Part shown: one piece after another, positions 36,522-48,300 of the stretch
How positions within the stretch are numbered: the first letter of the stretch is position 1
Layout: every line of letters begins with the position of its first letter
From: Strigops habroptila
Taxonomy: Eukaryota; Chordata; Aves; Psittaciformes; Psittacidae
Direction of reading: 5' to 3'
DNA length: 64,000 nucleotides
NCBI RefSeq assembly: GCF_004027225.2
Contig: NC_044277.2
Location: 135,713,057 to 135,777,056, forward strand
Notes under the pieces: model-generated
The model's database searches: none
Told to the model about the DNA's origin: nothing
Seen by the model: the letters and a program-made list of their open reading frames with translations, nothing else
Program-made: the position numbers and the translations under genes

Positions 36522-38055
36522 AACATCAATTGCTTTAAACTGTTCTGAATATTCTTCTGCTTCCTAACTGTTAATAACCATGGAATTGGAGTGCTTAACC
36601 TGGCCCAGTACAGCTTCCAAACAGCGAAGAGACTTATGATAATAGTCAAGTTCATGATACAGGGTTTTCTTTTGACCTAAATTTTTAACATGCATGTATC
36701 CACCACTGGCTGTAACGTTACAGCAGTAGAGGAGAGAAGGAAGCGGAATAAACTTCCTTCAATTGAAAGGTTTTAAAAATCACTTAGAGGTGTAGAAGAA
36801 CTACTCTCTGTGGACCTGATTGGCCAGTTCCTTTAGCCTCAATACTGATTACTGTTATAATAAATAGAATTGGGACTTTTCATAATTCTTAATTGTGCTT
36901 TAAAACCTTTTTAGAAACAGGGTTTAAAAATTACTTAAACTTATTCACAGTATTCATGCAACCAGTTGTTTCTGCAGGTATCCACTGTTCAGTTATACAT
37001 TCCATAGTTTAATAATTTAATTACAAATAATACTTGCATTAACAATTTTAAGAACCCTATGCTTGCAGGAAAGTGGAGTTTTAGTTGGTACACTGTATGT
37101 AAATTATATCAACCCAGTTAGTTATCTAAAGAAATTGGTGATAAATCAAGTTTAACTTCATTTCTAATCTGTTCAGAGGGTACAGACCAGTCAATTCAAC
37201 TTTATGACTTAGGAATTCTTTTTTTTTTTTTTGCCTCTACAAACTGTAAGAGCTCTTCAAGTAAAACCACAACAAACTTGGTGTCTGTGACTTCTTTCTT
37301 GATTTTGATCATTGCTGGCCATTACAGTTTGTTTTTCCCCTAAGGAAAAAAATAGTGCACTAACGATTATGTACATCCAACTTGATTTTAAATTTGGATA
37401 TTAATGTACTGTAAATAGGTACTCTGCATTGTAGTCTACATTTGTTTAATACTTTCTGTAATATTTAAGAGTTGCTTAAAGGTATACAGAATGTACAGTT
37501 ACTTAAAGCTAACTTTTTTCCTCTCTAATCAAAGGGGGTTCTAAGTTCTTCCTTTATGGCTAGAACAGTAATAAATGATGCTCCTGTATCTGTAACATAA
37601 GTACTGCTGTCTGTCAGTAATGAACTTTGCAACTTTGTTTTCCAAAGTACATTTTATTTTGATCTGTCCAGTATATTGCACTAATTCTTTTAGTTATTTT
37701 CATTATATGAAATCTACCAAGTGTGTCAGAGGAGATGAATTAGTCTATTTAAATGTTGAACTGATAGCAGAAACTTACGTGTGCAGATTTTAAATTTGCA
37801 GTAATCTGGATTTAGCAAGGAAAATGACAGTTCACCAGTGTTTAGTTTTATATTGAGGTGCTCAGGTTTGAATAAAGTGGTTAAAAAAAAAAAGGAGATT
37901 TTTGATTACTGTTTCTTACTGAGAATTTCAGAAGGTTTTATTGCATTTGCACAGTTCCAGATGAGATGTCTGATTTACGATGTGGGTTAGCATTTAACAT
38001 GATTGCAAGTAAATTCATGACACAGATAAATAAAAGCTTGTACTATATATACTGT
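36522..38055 (+). other. RAB5A: RAB5A 3' UTR with several polyadenylation signals
   Basis: AATAAA occurs at 36859, 37570, 37871 and 38029. The last two are the best candidates for the long form, with U-rich or GU-rich flanks. The region is AT-rich and free of repeats. TTGCACTA at 37676-37683 is an 8-mer match for the miR-130/301/454 seed. The end lies within about 50 bp of the PP2D1 remnant on the other strand. Confidence 0.75.
37406..37417 (+). promoter_or_regulatory. Overlapping miR-101 seed match and Pumilio element
   Basis: GTACTGTA (37406-37413) is an 8-mer match to the miR-101 seed. TGTAAATA (37410-37417) fits the Pumilio consensus UGUANAUA. They share four bases, so binding should be mutually exclusive or coupled. 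Function is inferred from motifs only. Confidence 0.55.
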
Positions 38056-38083
38056 GGCACTCCAGTTATCCTATGATAAATTT

Positions 38084-38749
38084 TTAAGTGCTGAGGTAAT
38101 TGGGTATCTTATTGCATCCATTAGGAAGTACCATCAAAATAGTAATATTATATCTTGAACCTGCAGCTACTGCTGTCTTTACTAGTTTTTCACTAATGTA
38201 GTTTCCTGCGTTGTCATAGAGTGTCTCAGAGGTGACTCTGCCTCTTCCTGCAGTTTGTGATTTGCAATTAGGCAGGTATGTGTTTGTGTCCTCTTCAGAC
38301 TGTGGTGGTGGTTTAGAACCCACTGGTGATACAGTCTTTAGCAGCTCGTGGCTAGCGTAACTTGCAGGTTTGTCACAAAATATCTTGGAGTCCATTTTTT
38401 CTGCCAGTTGTGGACCTGAGTCATAATTAGGTGTGCTTTTATATTTTTTGGGGGCTGTTTCATATCTTCAGACCCTATTGCCAATACGTTCTCTTGCAGC
38501 TGTTTATGGGTGCAACTTGGACCTGTTGAACAGAAAGCATTGGTGACTCTTTCTTGCTCTGCAGCCTGTGACTGTGGCGGAAAACTGTTACATAGATAAA
38601 CTTCTCTGTCCTCAAACTGTTTTCAGTTCTTCAGAACCACCTTGCGTGCTAGAATCGGGCTGGTTTATATGTCTGTTCCATGAATTTACTTCATTCGTAC
38701 TGAAAAGAGAGAGTTCTGGATCAGTTTGATTTTTGTGGTCATCAGTTTC
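38084..38749 (-). pseudogene. PP2D1: PP2D1 fragment D: C-terminal part in three frames
   Basis: Frame 1 (38749-38612) reads ETDDHKNQTDPELSLFSTNE through GGSEELKTV to TGA. Frame 2 takes over near 38617 with FEDREVYLCNSFPPQSQAAE and runs to IGSEDMKQPPKN at a T6G5 homopolymer (38444-38454). Frame 3 continues with YKSTPNYDSGPQLAEKMDSK to the natural end LVKTAVAAGSRYNIT and TAA at 38086-38084. The long coding-like runs imply recent decay. Confidence 0.75.
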
Positions 38750-41743
38750 TTAAGAAACTCCACTTTGCAAATAGTTCCTTCTAAAATGTGAGTGTGTGCT
38801 TTCAAAATACTATGGCTGAATGAACTAACCGAGAGTTTTGGATTCAGAACTGTATATAGCAGTATAAAATTTCTAGTACTTGAAAATAATTTGGACATCG
38901 TGTAGAATTTACAGTTTACTAACATGATGCCTTAAACCTTTTCCCCAGTTAAGGGACACAAGGAAGCAAGAGTTCTCATGGTCATAAGAAGCCAAGGACT
39001 AACTTCTTTCCTTTAGTAAGAGTAGGTACTTTACCTTTCCCCCAACACTGTTGAAATCTGCAGGATGAGAATGAAAAGTCTTAGAAATTGCATTGCTGCA
39101 GGTGACTAGTCGTGTCAGACTTCAGTGCAGAGCGTAAAGGAAAGCAGCTCTGAAACAAAGTGCTGTATTGTTTGAGATTCTCTGGCTATGCTGGGAGAAG
39201 ACTATTTTTGTTTTAGAGGAGGTTACTGGTCTGCTCCCATGTGTTGGTGTAAGGGCAAAAATGATGTCTTGCAGAAGGAACTTGAGTGGGGTGGCAAATT
39301 TCCAGACATTAAGCTGGCTTCAGTGTGTTTGTTTATATTGTATTTTTAATACTGTCTGGCTAGACTAGGGCACAGGTCTCTGAAAAGTGTTTATAAGTAG
39401 GCACTGCTTATACAGTTGTTGTATTTCTTGGGCAGTATTGGCGTCTTGTGTAGGAGACTGCTAAATGTAATCTGCAAAGGCAGATTTCTCTGGAAGGTGG
39501 TTGAGAATATCAAACTGGAGGACACACATTTTTCAGTGATTATAGAATGTAGATGGCTTAAGTTATACTGTGTGTGTGTTTCCTTGTGCTTTCTCCCTCT
39601 TCCTTCCTCTGATTTTCATGGAGAGCTAGAAGATTGTCTAAAATTTCATTTGAACCCTCGGAGTAAGACCACCAGCTATAAGCCTAACAAAGGGCATAAT
39701 ATATCCCATGTGGAACAATTTGACTGCAAGGAAGAGTAAAATCTAATCGCTTTTGGATGCAAGTCTCTTTTCTGCAAACCAGAGACAGGCCAAAAGAATT
39801 GACAAAAACTAGCTGACCTGTCAGTGTGGGACTAAATGAAGAAGACAAAGTTGGCCAATGCCACCATCTCCTGCTTTGCCTGTCTGACGATCCTCTTCAG
39901 TTGCTTACCTGGTGCTGAAGGAACGTGGTTTTATTTCTGTAAGAACACATTCCGGGGGGGCAGGGAAATGAAGCTTGATGTTGTATAATTTTTCTCTGAT
40001 GTAATAACAGTTGGAAAATTAAGTGTATTAGATTAAATAAATGTGTATTTAGCAGTGGTTCAAAAATGTGGACTTTAATCATAAAATGCTTAAAGTATCT
40101 CTTATCAACTGCAAGCCTTAACTAATTAGCAGAGATTGAGTTTACAGTATCTTTTATTGCAGCCGGCATAAAACTTCATCTGGGAGGGAAGGATGGAAGC
40201 AAGTAACTAGAACCAGAAAACTTAGGTTGGGTGAATTCTTTATCAAATTTTTTTACCTTTATCTTGCCTCTCCAGCTCATTGTAATAAGAATGGGTTGCT
40301 TCCCCAATGAGATGAAAACAAATGCATCTGGAAGCATTCCCATCTTTTATGTGACTTGATACTATATTCCATTGAAGGCGTGACTGCATATCCCGAAAGA
40401 GTATCTGAGCTAGTGCTAAACCACCAGTTTTGGTACCTGCAGTAAAGTTCAGGTAGCTGCAAAATTGGTTGGTTGAGGTAGAGAAAGAATGATCATAGCA
40501 ACAAGCAGTGGGACAACGGAGAGTAAGGGGGAGCCGGGACAGACCAGTTACATAGTTCAGGGTCAGTGCATGTTCAAGTTGGTTTCTAGTGTTCCTCAGA
40601 CTGGCAGAGGGTTGCATGTTATTGTTAAGCAAATATATATATTTTAATCTGGAATCAGTTTTTCCAAATGTGGAATACGTTTATTTTTTTTGCCTCATGA
40701 AGCCTCTCAAATGGTTTTTCCTTTCCCCACTGATCTTTGATCCTCTTAATTTCAGTCAAATTCATATGAAGAAATACGAAGAAGTCTTTCAAGTTTTGTG
40801 TATACACTTACCTGAGGAGGGAGTGCCACGCTGCAGTGTTACACTCCTTACTAATGCTGGGGGGTCAGGTGATAGAAAAGTATTATAGTGCTGGGCATGT
40901 GCTTCAGCAGAGACTAGAAAATGCTACAGAATATAACTGTAGACACAAAACCATTTAAAACTATTCACTGACCAGCTTTTTATATATATATATAAAAAAA
41001 TATTCTGCTTCTATATTGCTTTATGGAACAGCAAGTATTTTGCTTGTAATCTTACAGCTAATATACACAAGATAACTGGTAACAAAAATCACCAAGTGGG
41101 AAGATACAATGACTAGAGTTGCTAAGAACTGCAAGAGCTTTGCCTACTGTTGCTTGCAGCAGGGCTGGGTGGAGAAGCAGTATCAGTGTTTCTGATTGTA
41201 ATTAATAACTGATTTTCTACACTATAGAAAGGCAAAGCAGGGTTCTATGTCGTAAAGAAACAGGTCTGAATAGATCTTCCTTAAGAACAGTAAATAATAA
41301 CCAATTCCTATTTCAGAAATTAGCAATTGAGAACATCCCCACAGATTGTGTTTCCAGTTTGCTGGTAGCAAAATGCGGTGGCACTTAGTCTCATGAAATA
41401 AATGAATAAACATAATATCTTAAGCATGTTTCATTGACACAAGAGATTTATCAGATCTAAAATAATCTGATTTCTGGTAGCTGTCTTTCATGTTAGTAAA
41501 TTAACTTTACTGCTTAACTCATAATATTTACTGAGGCTACTCATCTAATAAGCTTAAAACTTAAAACCAGTATCAGTTGCAAGGGAATTTGTTATGTCTT
41601 CTTCACATCATCAAGTTAAAGCAATTGCTGCTTTTTATCTCCAGATATCTACTGCCAACAAATCTCCATTTTTGTTTTTATTTTTTTTTTTCCCTGTTAT
41701 TGGGTGGAGGAAACAAAATCCAGGTGTGGAATGTACATATCTC

Positions 41744-42043
41744 TTAGCTATGTGCCCCACAACACCTTTGGCTATCCTGGCTAATGGACTGTCTGTTGTT
41801 TTTGAAGTGTCGTCTTTCTTTTTCCTCAGTGCCGTCTGTCTCTTTGCTGGAGATTCTTTCTGCCAAGCAGGTAACTGCTGAACAGCCACTCCAGTGAACT
41901 TTGGAAACCTCATTCCTTCCCAGTGGTAAAAGTCTATGCATTCTCCAAAAGGGTTTGGCATACGCTTTGTGAATCCATTCGTAAGTATGGGTCTTGTCAT
42001 TGTCTGGTTTATCAGAGAAAAATCTCTTTTTTTCTGTAATGTG
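41744..42043 (-). pseudogene. PP2D1: PP2D1 fragment C: WSGCSAVTC core
   Basis: One frame gives DKPDNDKTHTYEWIHKAYAK, PFWRMHRLLPLGRNEVSKVH and WSGCSAVTCLAERISSKETD, then QSISQDSQR before it closes with TAA at 41746-41744. The next expected block (GxxxVANTGNV) begins in another frame as GVVGHIAKRYVHS and is degenerate. Confidence 0.8.
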
Positions 42044-42067
42044 CCCTGATTAGTGTGGCACAAGAAT

Positions 42068-42154
42068 CTAGAACTTGCCATTTATCCTTTCATAGGAGGA
42101 AGCTGTTGGAGCAGGCTGGTCAAGAAGTAAAAGTGGAAGCTCTGCTGCAACTGT
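42068..42154 (-). pseudogene. PP2D1: PP2D1 fragment B
   Basis: TVAAELPLLLLDQPAPTASS and YERINGKF, then TAG. The block matches the family's ELPVLLLHQL helix but is shifted by one base relative to fragment A. Confidence 0.72.
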
Positions 42155-42155
42155 T

Positions 42156-42386
42156 TGCAGCTGCCACACCATGAAAGCCATCAATTAACCCCCAAAAACA
42201 TCTACCTGATCTATTTCCATAGTTGTCGAGCACAAGCAGCCTGTCTTGCTTGTCTCCCTGCCATGTGGAATTTTTATCTTGGCAAATTGATAATGGTTTT
42301 AGTAAATAATTATTTTCTTTCTTAAAAGTAGCAGGATTGTTAATAATAGCAAGATCACGATATGATGTGGAAGTGTGATTATCCAT
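42156..42386 (-). pseudogene. PP2D1: PP2D1 fragment A: start of the PP2C-like domain
   Basis: The frame from 42386 contains LKPLSICQDKNSTWQGDKQD and VLDNYGNRSGRCFWGLIDGF, the first PP2C metal-site motif (DGxHG). The frame then runs into ANSCSRASTFTS and a stop. The expected AELPLLLL continues one base out of frame. Confidence 0.82.
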
Positions 42387-45300
42387 AAGGAATTCAAATG
42401 AATAACCAACCTTCTGCTTAATGTGTCTCAGAATGTTTAGGAATCTTGGTCAACTTTTAAATTAGTTTGTATCTCTAAGCCGAAAGTTTTTTGTTGTCAG
42501 TCTTTGTGGGCTATCAAAGCCCAGCAAAACTAGGGCTTTGTGGGTTCTTTTATGATAAAGAAGGTGCTATGGCTGTATAGTTTGTTGATATGCAGAGCAA
42601 AAAAACTAAATGTACTTGGAATCATCATTCTCGAGTGCAGTTTTGACCTGCACGTCATCTTCTTCATGTCCACAAAATTCAAAATCAGGTGGGTTTGTTT
42701 TGTCCTGAGATTTTTGCTACCTTGTCATTCTATAAAGGAGTTGAATATATGAAGAGTTCTCATATTTTTGTATTTCAGTATTTTAATATTAGGTCATACT
42801 ATGCTACCTAAGCTTTTTCTCGCTCCTTTATAAACTCCTGAGTTGCATCATTATGTACTAATGCATACGTGGTCAAGAAACTGGGAAAGCCACGTGGGAT
42901 TATATAAAAATCATAACTAACAACTATGTTAAAAATCAGCAGTAAATTTAAGAAGTGAAAAGTTTGGAAATACAAAGTTCACAACAATTCAGACTGTTCT
43001 TGTACCTAGTGAGGTTTCAGTCGGTTGTTTCCTCCTTGTGATTCAATGCATAGCCCTGTGCCATCACACTGTTAGAACTGTACATACAATGTAATTCCTC
43101 ATCACCTTTTCTGTATCTACTCATCACCTTCCAGACATAGTAAAGGGTAACTGGGGAGGGAGGGGAAAAAAAAAAACCCCACCATTTTCGAGATTAAGAT
43201 TTAAAAAAAAAAAAAATTACCAATTTTGCATAGGAAATGTAAAATGGGGCCAGAAGCATTGGTATAGCTCTTTAATCAAATCACACTCTGATTGCCACTG
43301 GTTTTAGTGGTGAGGATTTTAGGAGTCAGTTGAATAAAACCCTGTTTTATACCATTGTATTTAGGCACACAGAACATAAATTACATTTATGTGGACAATA
43401 TTCTATTGTTTTTCTTGCTTGCCAAGAGCTAGATTTCTCAGTGTTCCATGTTCCTTTAATGGAGGGTGGATTTGGAATGTGTCAGTTTCTCAATCAAGAA
43501 AGCATAATGAAGAACAAAAGTATTATCAAATGGGCCAAGCAGCGTTTGAATCTTTAGGTCTGTGGGAAGTAACCCCTGCTCCTTGAACTGTGAGACCTGC
43601 GAGCAGCAGCAGCACACGCCCTCTGTTCTCCAGCCATCAGGAGGGAAGGAGAGACACGCTTTGCAACAGAGCTCGCAATGGGGCTGAAAACGTGGAATCA
43701 AGGCCAGGTACTGCAAGGACATCATAGGGTCTAGTCAGTGCAAACATCTTTTCTTGTTCTCCAGCCGAAGCTAGTATCTTCCTCCTGTTCCCATGCACCT
43801 CATTCCTCCCACTTCAGCTCCTTGCTCCAGTCTCCCCTTCCTCCCCAGCTCAGTCTTTCCTCAGTTTCATTCCTCGATGCTGTATTACTATTCTTAGGTC
43901 TGGCACCCAGTGCTACAAACCCAAGAGTCAGAGCTGCAGAGCAAGTCCTGGCAAGGCATTCCCTTGTCGGAGGCCAGCCGGTGCAGAGGGAGCTGCCTGC
44001 ATTCAGCACCTACACCCTGGCATCTCTCCACTCAGCACTGGGAAACTGATGCTGCTTTTTAACTATTGTAACTAGCTCTGATTTTTGGATACATTTACAA
44101 TGATAAAAGGGGTACCACTTATGCCATCTCAGACAGATCTCCAAGCCCTAGCTGAAAACCTGACAATATCGGAGATTCTCTACAAAATAGCTATTAGCAT
44201 TTTGGTCTAATACATACGAAACAACATATTTTTCTAATAATAGAAACAGCTAAACCGTATTGCCTGGAATTTTTTCAAATTATTCTCCTTCAGGCTTGGA
44301 AAATTTCTGTGTGAACAGTTAATATTTGCAGATGAGTTACAAGTTCCTGAAAACATGTAAACTGAAATTCCTATTTGTAGGCAGCACTGATAATTCTACC
44401 TGTAATTTGAAATGGGAAAGAAACCTTGTAAATATCAACATTGCTAAGGCAGCAGATGAAAACGATTCTTTGAATGGCTGCTTTGTCCTATAATATGATG
44501 TATAGCTAAACCTTACAGCTGCTTGCGCAACATCCTCTCCCCCTAGATCATCAGCACGACACGTATACAGACACCATAATAACACAAAATCCTGACACCA
44601 TGTGAGAAGCGCAGCTTGCCAGCCTGTATGTCATCTCTCTACTGAGTATGAAAACACAGTGTTTATGTTTAAGTTCGCTATGTTTATTTCAGTGTTTAGT
44701 ATTTATATGCCTATGGATGACAAATACCAGACAAAAAAAAGCATATGTTATAGGTTTTTATTGTACTCTGTCTTCAGAGATTTCTGGCTTCCAGTTAATC
44801 TTTACCTGCTGTTAATCCTGCACCAGAGCAAACAGCTGTGGTAATATCAGCTGGCAACAGTAATATCCCACAGCCACATTACAAGAGTAGCCTTTGGTAA
44901 TTTCATCCTGCTTCAACCTCATCCTTTTTCTGGGGCTCTCTCTTTAAACTTGATACTTAAAGTAACTATTTTGCAACTGTTTTCCAGGATTTCATCTGGG
45001 AAGTATGTTTTCTTCTCTCTGCTCATTAGCTGAGGATTATGAGCATTTCTGTGATTTGTGTTTCAATCCATGTTTTAACTGTGATGACAATTGTTTGACA
45101 AAATTCTGCTGAAGACAAAGTCCCAGCCTCCTCCAGCCCCAATTAATGTGTATTAAAGAATTTAAGCCTCTGATCAGCTGAAGTAGATCAATTTATATAT
45201 TTTGAGAAGAAAATCTCTTCTGCAGAGGATGGTACCTACTATAGTATTAGAGCCACTCAGAAACCCCTTATGACACTGTAACATGCCTTGTCCTTGCAGA

Positions 45301-48300
45301 GGTGAGCTTGCAGGTGGCTGCAGCTCTCAAATCTGCTGTAGGACCAGTTTATGGAAAAGTCCATACCTCCCCAAGAGGTGAGCATCAGCCTCCTCTAGAA
45401 ATGCTGCACCACTTCAGCGGGGCAAGATAAGGAGATACATGATTAAAACAGCAGCAAAAGAGATGCTTGGATAGATCTCTTCTCCTTTATTCTGCATAGT
45501 TTGGATTTGAGACTGGGAGATGCCACAAGTGTTTTCACTGCTGTCATTGTGATGGTGCATTCAGGCCTGAGAATAGTTAGGACTAATACATACATAAAAC
45601 CTGTACCTACTGGATACAAATGGATTTGGGGATTTTTTTAGTCAGCCTTTTAAATATTAACCGATTTTACATTTAGTGTGTATAAAACTTCCTTGGATTA
45701 GAGACAGGAAATGGAAAACTTTCAATAAAATGTTAGTTTGACTTCAGTAAACTTAATTGTTTATACTCACATACTTTATAGATGTTTATATCTCTTAAGT
45801 GAGTGTAAGTGCTAACAAACCACAATTTCAGAGTACCGAAACAGTCCTACTTAATTACAGTGTGTAAATAACCAGGATAATATATATAATAATTCATGTA
45901 GAACAACAAGATATACTGCAACTCTTCGGTTGCAATCATTTTGCTTATATTTATTAAAAGGGCAGCCCTGATCCTAATTTTTTATAGTATGCACACATCG
46001 CTTGTGTTAAGAGCTGAAAACCTTGTAAAAACGAAATAAAAAATGAAACATTTCCTTTGTTGATCTCTTATGAAGTAGAAAGTTTATTCTGTGTTTCCTT
46101 CTCTCCCTCATAAGGATCAGATACAGATTGGCAAGTTTTTTGCTGTCAGGTTAGGGTATAACAGTGAGAGGCTGACAGCACAATACATGAAGCTAAAGCA
46201 CTCTCAGCCTCAGAAAGAAAGAATAAAATTCAGCTTTCTAGCTCACTGCAGTTTCTCTGTGCCTATTTAGGGAACCAAAATCCAACACTGTTTAATGTTC
46301 TGAGCTGAAAATAGAAGCAGATCAAAAAAATTAGAAGATGTAGAAAAATAGGGAGCAAACCACAGTTTGAGACTGCGTGTTTTCAAGGGCAAAATATCGT
46401 ATTTACTCTTTATGTTACAACAAAGAGCCTCTTGGTAAGTGCTTAGTCCTGCTCCTAGGAAAGGGGGGCTGCTCTGCCTCTGCTGTACACTACCCTGTCT
46501 ATAAGAGAAGCAGAGCTGAGGCAGAGCATGAGGCTGCAGGCCATGGGCTCGTATGGCAGTGGGCTCATATGAGCTCAATACCATCACCCTAGTAAGCCTG
46601 TTGCAGTCGAACACTACAGTCTCATTTTTTAATTAGCAAAGATGTCACTGAGCTTTGAGGATCCAGGATCTGATTTGTATCCAAACAGAAGAGTCCCATA
46701 TGCAGTCATCTCCCTCTGACACATGTTGTTTCTGTCTCCACCCAGATCGTGCTTCTTCCTCACTTACCGTTGTCACAGTCAGCACTTAGCTTACACAATC
46801 TCTAGTCCTGAACTCCTTCCTCTGTGAGATTTGGTGTTATTATTGCTTATTATTTGCTACATACTTGTGGTCTCAGAAAATGGTGACTATTACAGATGCT
46901 GAAACCAGCACAGGGAAGATGCCTGCCTGCCTTTGGGTGACAGGAGGCAGAGAAGGGCTGTGCGATGTAAAATGGAGGTCACAGTCTCCCCGAGCTTCTC
47001 ATCACAGTATTATCAGCTAACACATGTAAACAGCCCTTGCTGCTACAAATTCTTGCTGAATGAGCACTGGCTTCCTTGCTTGTCGTTTGCTTCTTCCCCG
47101 CTTTACCTCATGCCTCAGCCAGCACTTCGCTCTAGGTTCTCCCCTTTCCTATGTGCCTGTTACGCCACAATACAGCTTCATCGCCTCCACGCATTCAGCC
47201 CCACTCTTCTTCTCCCGATTTCCTTCCCCTACCACACAGTTAGCACCTCCCCTGGAAAACTGTTTGAGAATGCTTCACACCTGCTTACAGAAACCATGGC
47301 AGAGGCTCCTGGCATTGCCAGGACTGTTTCCCTGAGCCACAGTGTGCCTGATGCCATCAGCCCCTGCCAAGCAGCCACCATTTGCTGTGGTGCAGTTTGA
47401 CAGTGCTGTGCAGTGCATGCCCTGTTTTACATGGTCACCTTTGGCCAAAGCAGTAAAGAGCTTGTGAAAACCCTTATTGAGCCTTTCTTAAACTTGTAGT
47501 AAGACCTCTGGAAAACTTTTTGCCTGAAAACCCAAATTCATTTGCTAACCCAGCAGCCAGGCCCTATACCTTCAACCAGTTTTAGCAGAGCTGGCCTCCT
47601 CATTCTCCAAAACCATCTGCAAAAGGTATGATGCAGAAGGAACAAGACATCTCCCAGGTGAGTCAACTTAGGTGTGCATAGTAGCCTACTTACTGTATCC
47701 CCAGAAGCACTGCTGCAGCTTCAAGGAAGTCTTGTTATGAAAGGTGTGGGAAGAGATAAAGATGAACCTGGTGAGTCACAGGAGCATGCTGGGGGCAGAG
47801 CCTGCCTTCAGGACTTGGGAACACTCCCACCTCTAGACCTGATAATAGGCAAGAAAGAAGGAAGCAATTAATAATTAAGATAATTATGGAATAAATTAGG
47901 TTAATTGGTCTACTTATTTATCTTCCTAAGTGTTGTCCAAAACTGGAATCTTGAGATTCCAGGCCCACCGGTTTTGCATCATTCTATGAAGTGGAAGCAT
48001 TCCCCATCGTTAGGTCTTCTTAGGTGAGAGTTATAATTTATGGCACTGTCCACTTGGGCAGAAGCACAGCTCCTCGGCTGGGAGGATGCATTGAACTGGG
48101 AAATGGGAGTAGCAGAACAATGGCAAAACCATTCGGCACTCCAGATATCTTGCACCCGTTCCTGGTAGATGAGTCTGTCTTGGTGGGCCAGAGGTGGCAG
48201 TTCATAACCCAGCCCCTGTGTGGGGCAAAGAGCCTGTGAAACATTGAGAGGAGAGAGGAGGTACGTGAGGTTTTGGGAATCCACAAAGAGAAAGCTGTGG

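Larger units (their letters stand above)
38084..42386 (-). pseudogene. PP2D1: PP2D1 remnant (protein phosphatase 2C-like domain containing 1)
   Basis: Position between RAB5A and KAT2B and several PP2C-family blocks identify PP2D1: LLVLDNYGNRSGRCFWGLID followed by GFHG, AELPLLLL, KAYAKPFWRMHRLLPLGRNE, WSGCSAVTCLAE, and a C-terminal EKLVKTAVAAGSRYNIT. In mammals it is a protein of about 630 residues, testis-biased, of unknown function. Here the blocks lie in different frames with stops between them: a shift after GFHGVAA, TAG at 42070-42068, a shift near 41775, and at least two shifts in the C-terminal part. The metal-binding Asp of the last PP2C motif (GSRDN) is Tyr. The middle of the domain (about 40.2-41.7 kb) is not clearly recognisable. 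No arrangement of GT-AG introns was found that restores all parts. Confidence 0.8.

Noticed and set aside
40243-40632. 129-codon minus-strand frame within the PP2D1 span
   Set aside because: It lies where the middle of the PP2C domain would be expected, but I could not align it convincingly, so it is not called as a PP2D1 exon.
46933-47400. 155-codon open frame upstream of KAT2B
   Set aside because: No family resemblance and surrounded by non-coding DNA; the length is plausible by chance in this composition.
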